A stretch of 15,062 nt of DNA, from contig JADJFX010000031.1 of assembly GCA_016708345.1 (NCBI GenBank), positions 1 to 15,062 of the forward strand, written 5' to 3'. This document shows positions 14,678-15,062 of this stretch, in pieces; position 1 is the first letter of the stretch, and every line of letters starts with the position of its first letter. The notes under the pieces were generated by a model. That model was not told where the DNA came from. It searched no databases and worked only from the letters and a program-made list of their open reading frames with translations. The DNA is from Candidatus Rhodoferax bjergmarkensis. Lineage in GTDB: Bacteria; Pseudomonadota; Gammaproteobacteria; Burkholderiales; Burkholderiaceae_C. The position numbers were made by a program, and so were the translations under genes.

Positions 14678-14969
14678 ATGAAACAATTTGATGACTGCGA
14701 TGCGCCATACCTTCAATGGCTCAACGAGAACCCAGATGGTTATGTCCTTAACCGCCGCCGTGGCTCCCCGAAAAACTATCTAGTTCTGCATCGCGCAACA
14801 TGGCAGGATTCGCAATTACACGCAAATGGCGCAGCCAAATGGTTTCACCGGACGCGGGTACATCAAGATATGTTCGAACACCTTGGAGGCGCTCCATCAA
14901 TACGCCCGCGCAAAAGGAGGGCGTTCGGATGGCTCTATCAGTGCCAAGTGCAAATCGTGCAACCCTTGA
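14678..14969 (+). pseudogene. small Cys-containing conserved protein gene, one frameshift
   Basis: ATG 14678 gives MKQFDDCDAPYLQWLNENPD, GYVLNRRRGSPKNYLVLHRA. Near 14840 one base shifts the frame to GFTGRGYIKICSNTLEALHQ, YARAKGGRSDGSISAKCKSC and NP with TGA at 14967-14969. The corrected protein has about 96 residues. The pattern NPDG(Y/F)VLN, LVLHRA, YIKICS, LEAL...SDGS...CKxC is, from memory, a recurrent small protein found near restriction-type genes; paired Cys at the end suggest a zinc site. It lies 105 bp after the endonuclease gene on the same strand, so a shared function is plausible. If the frame is not corrected the product ends with unrelated residues at 14992. Confidence 0.6.
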
Positions 14970-15062
14970 AGTTCGCATTGAGTAGCTGTTGAGTGAGCTT
15001 CAGAGTTGATGCCTGAGTAGTTCGTCCAGCTAATCGCATTGAACTTGTCAGGTCTCACTTGG

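Noticed and set aside
1..15062. CRISPR array, tRNA or rRNA genes
   Set aside because: No regularly spaced repeat series, cloverleaf or conserved rRNA segment was seen on either strand.

Overview
The window looks like a scrap of accessory DNA from a GC-rich proteobacterium. The insertion sequences (IS21, IS3 and IS630 families) and the codon use suggest a betaproteobacterium, but this is inference and no taxonomic marker is present. No rRNA, tRNA, CRISPR array or housekeeping gene was seen. Most genes are broken, by inserted elements or by single-base frameshifts.

Layout. 1-244: tail of an unidentified gene. 562-2013: left part of an IS21-family element, with three 23-bp end repeats and a frameshifted istA; istB and the right end are missing. 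2014-2447: no gene, but a 16-bp palindrome and three 15-bp direct repeats. 2448-3912: an apparently intact IS3-family element with inverted ends and a 3-bp target duplication. 4190-5151: remnant of a very large DUF4011-type SF1 helicase that has lost its whole middle; it runs straight into a fragment of a small membrane-type protein (5146-5504). 5647-6258 and 6356-6706: two intact unknown genes, the first with two C-terminal membrane segments.

6846-12528 (minus strand) is best read as one former operon: a small ORF, then a metallo-beta-lactamase (MBL) fold gene of the ComEC type starting at a GTGA stop/start overlap, then a gene with a PD...ESEQK motif (7367-7807), then a PD-(D/E)XK-like gene (6846-7283). 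The MBL gene is cut twice. An IS3-family copy (10064-11412) lies between CAGG duplications. A 1,618-bp element (8186-9803) lies between ACCCA duplications. Removing the second element and one duplication restores the MBL frame across the junction. The only gene of this element encodes a roughly 509-residue protein with no transposase motif I recognise, which makes it the best candidate here for an undescribed transposon type.

Divergent from the operon, 12599-14572 encodes a PGN_0703-type putative restriction endonuclease. It is split by an IS630-family element (12720-13846, TA duplication), and excision restores its frame exactly. A small Cys-ended protein gene (14678-14969) follows it.

Together the host genes (helicase, MBL hydrolase, two nuclease-like proteins, a restriction endonuclease-like protein) resemble the contents of a defence island that has become a landing site for mobile elements. 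Many frameshifts are one-base changes, several in homopolymers, and they affect both old host genes and young insertions, so sequencing error is a real alternative to decay.
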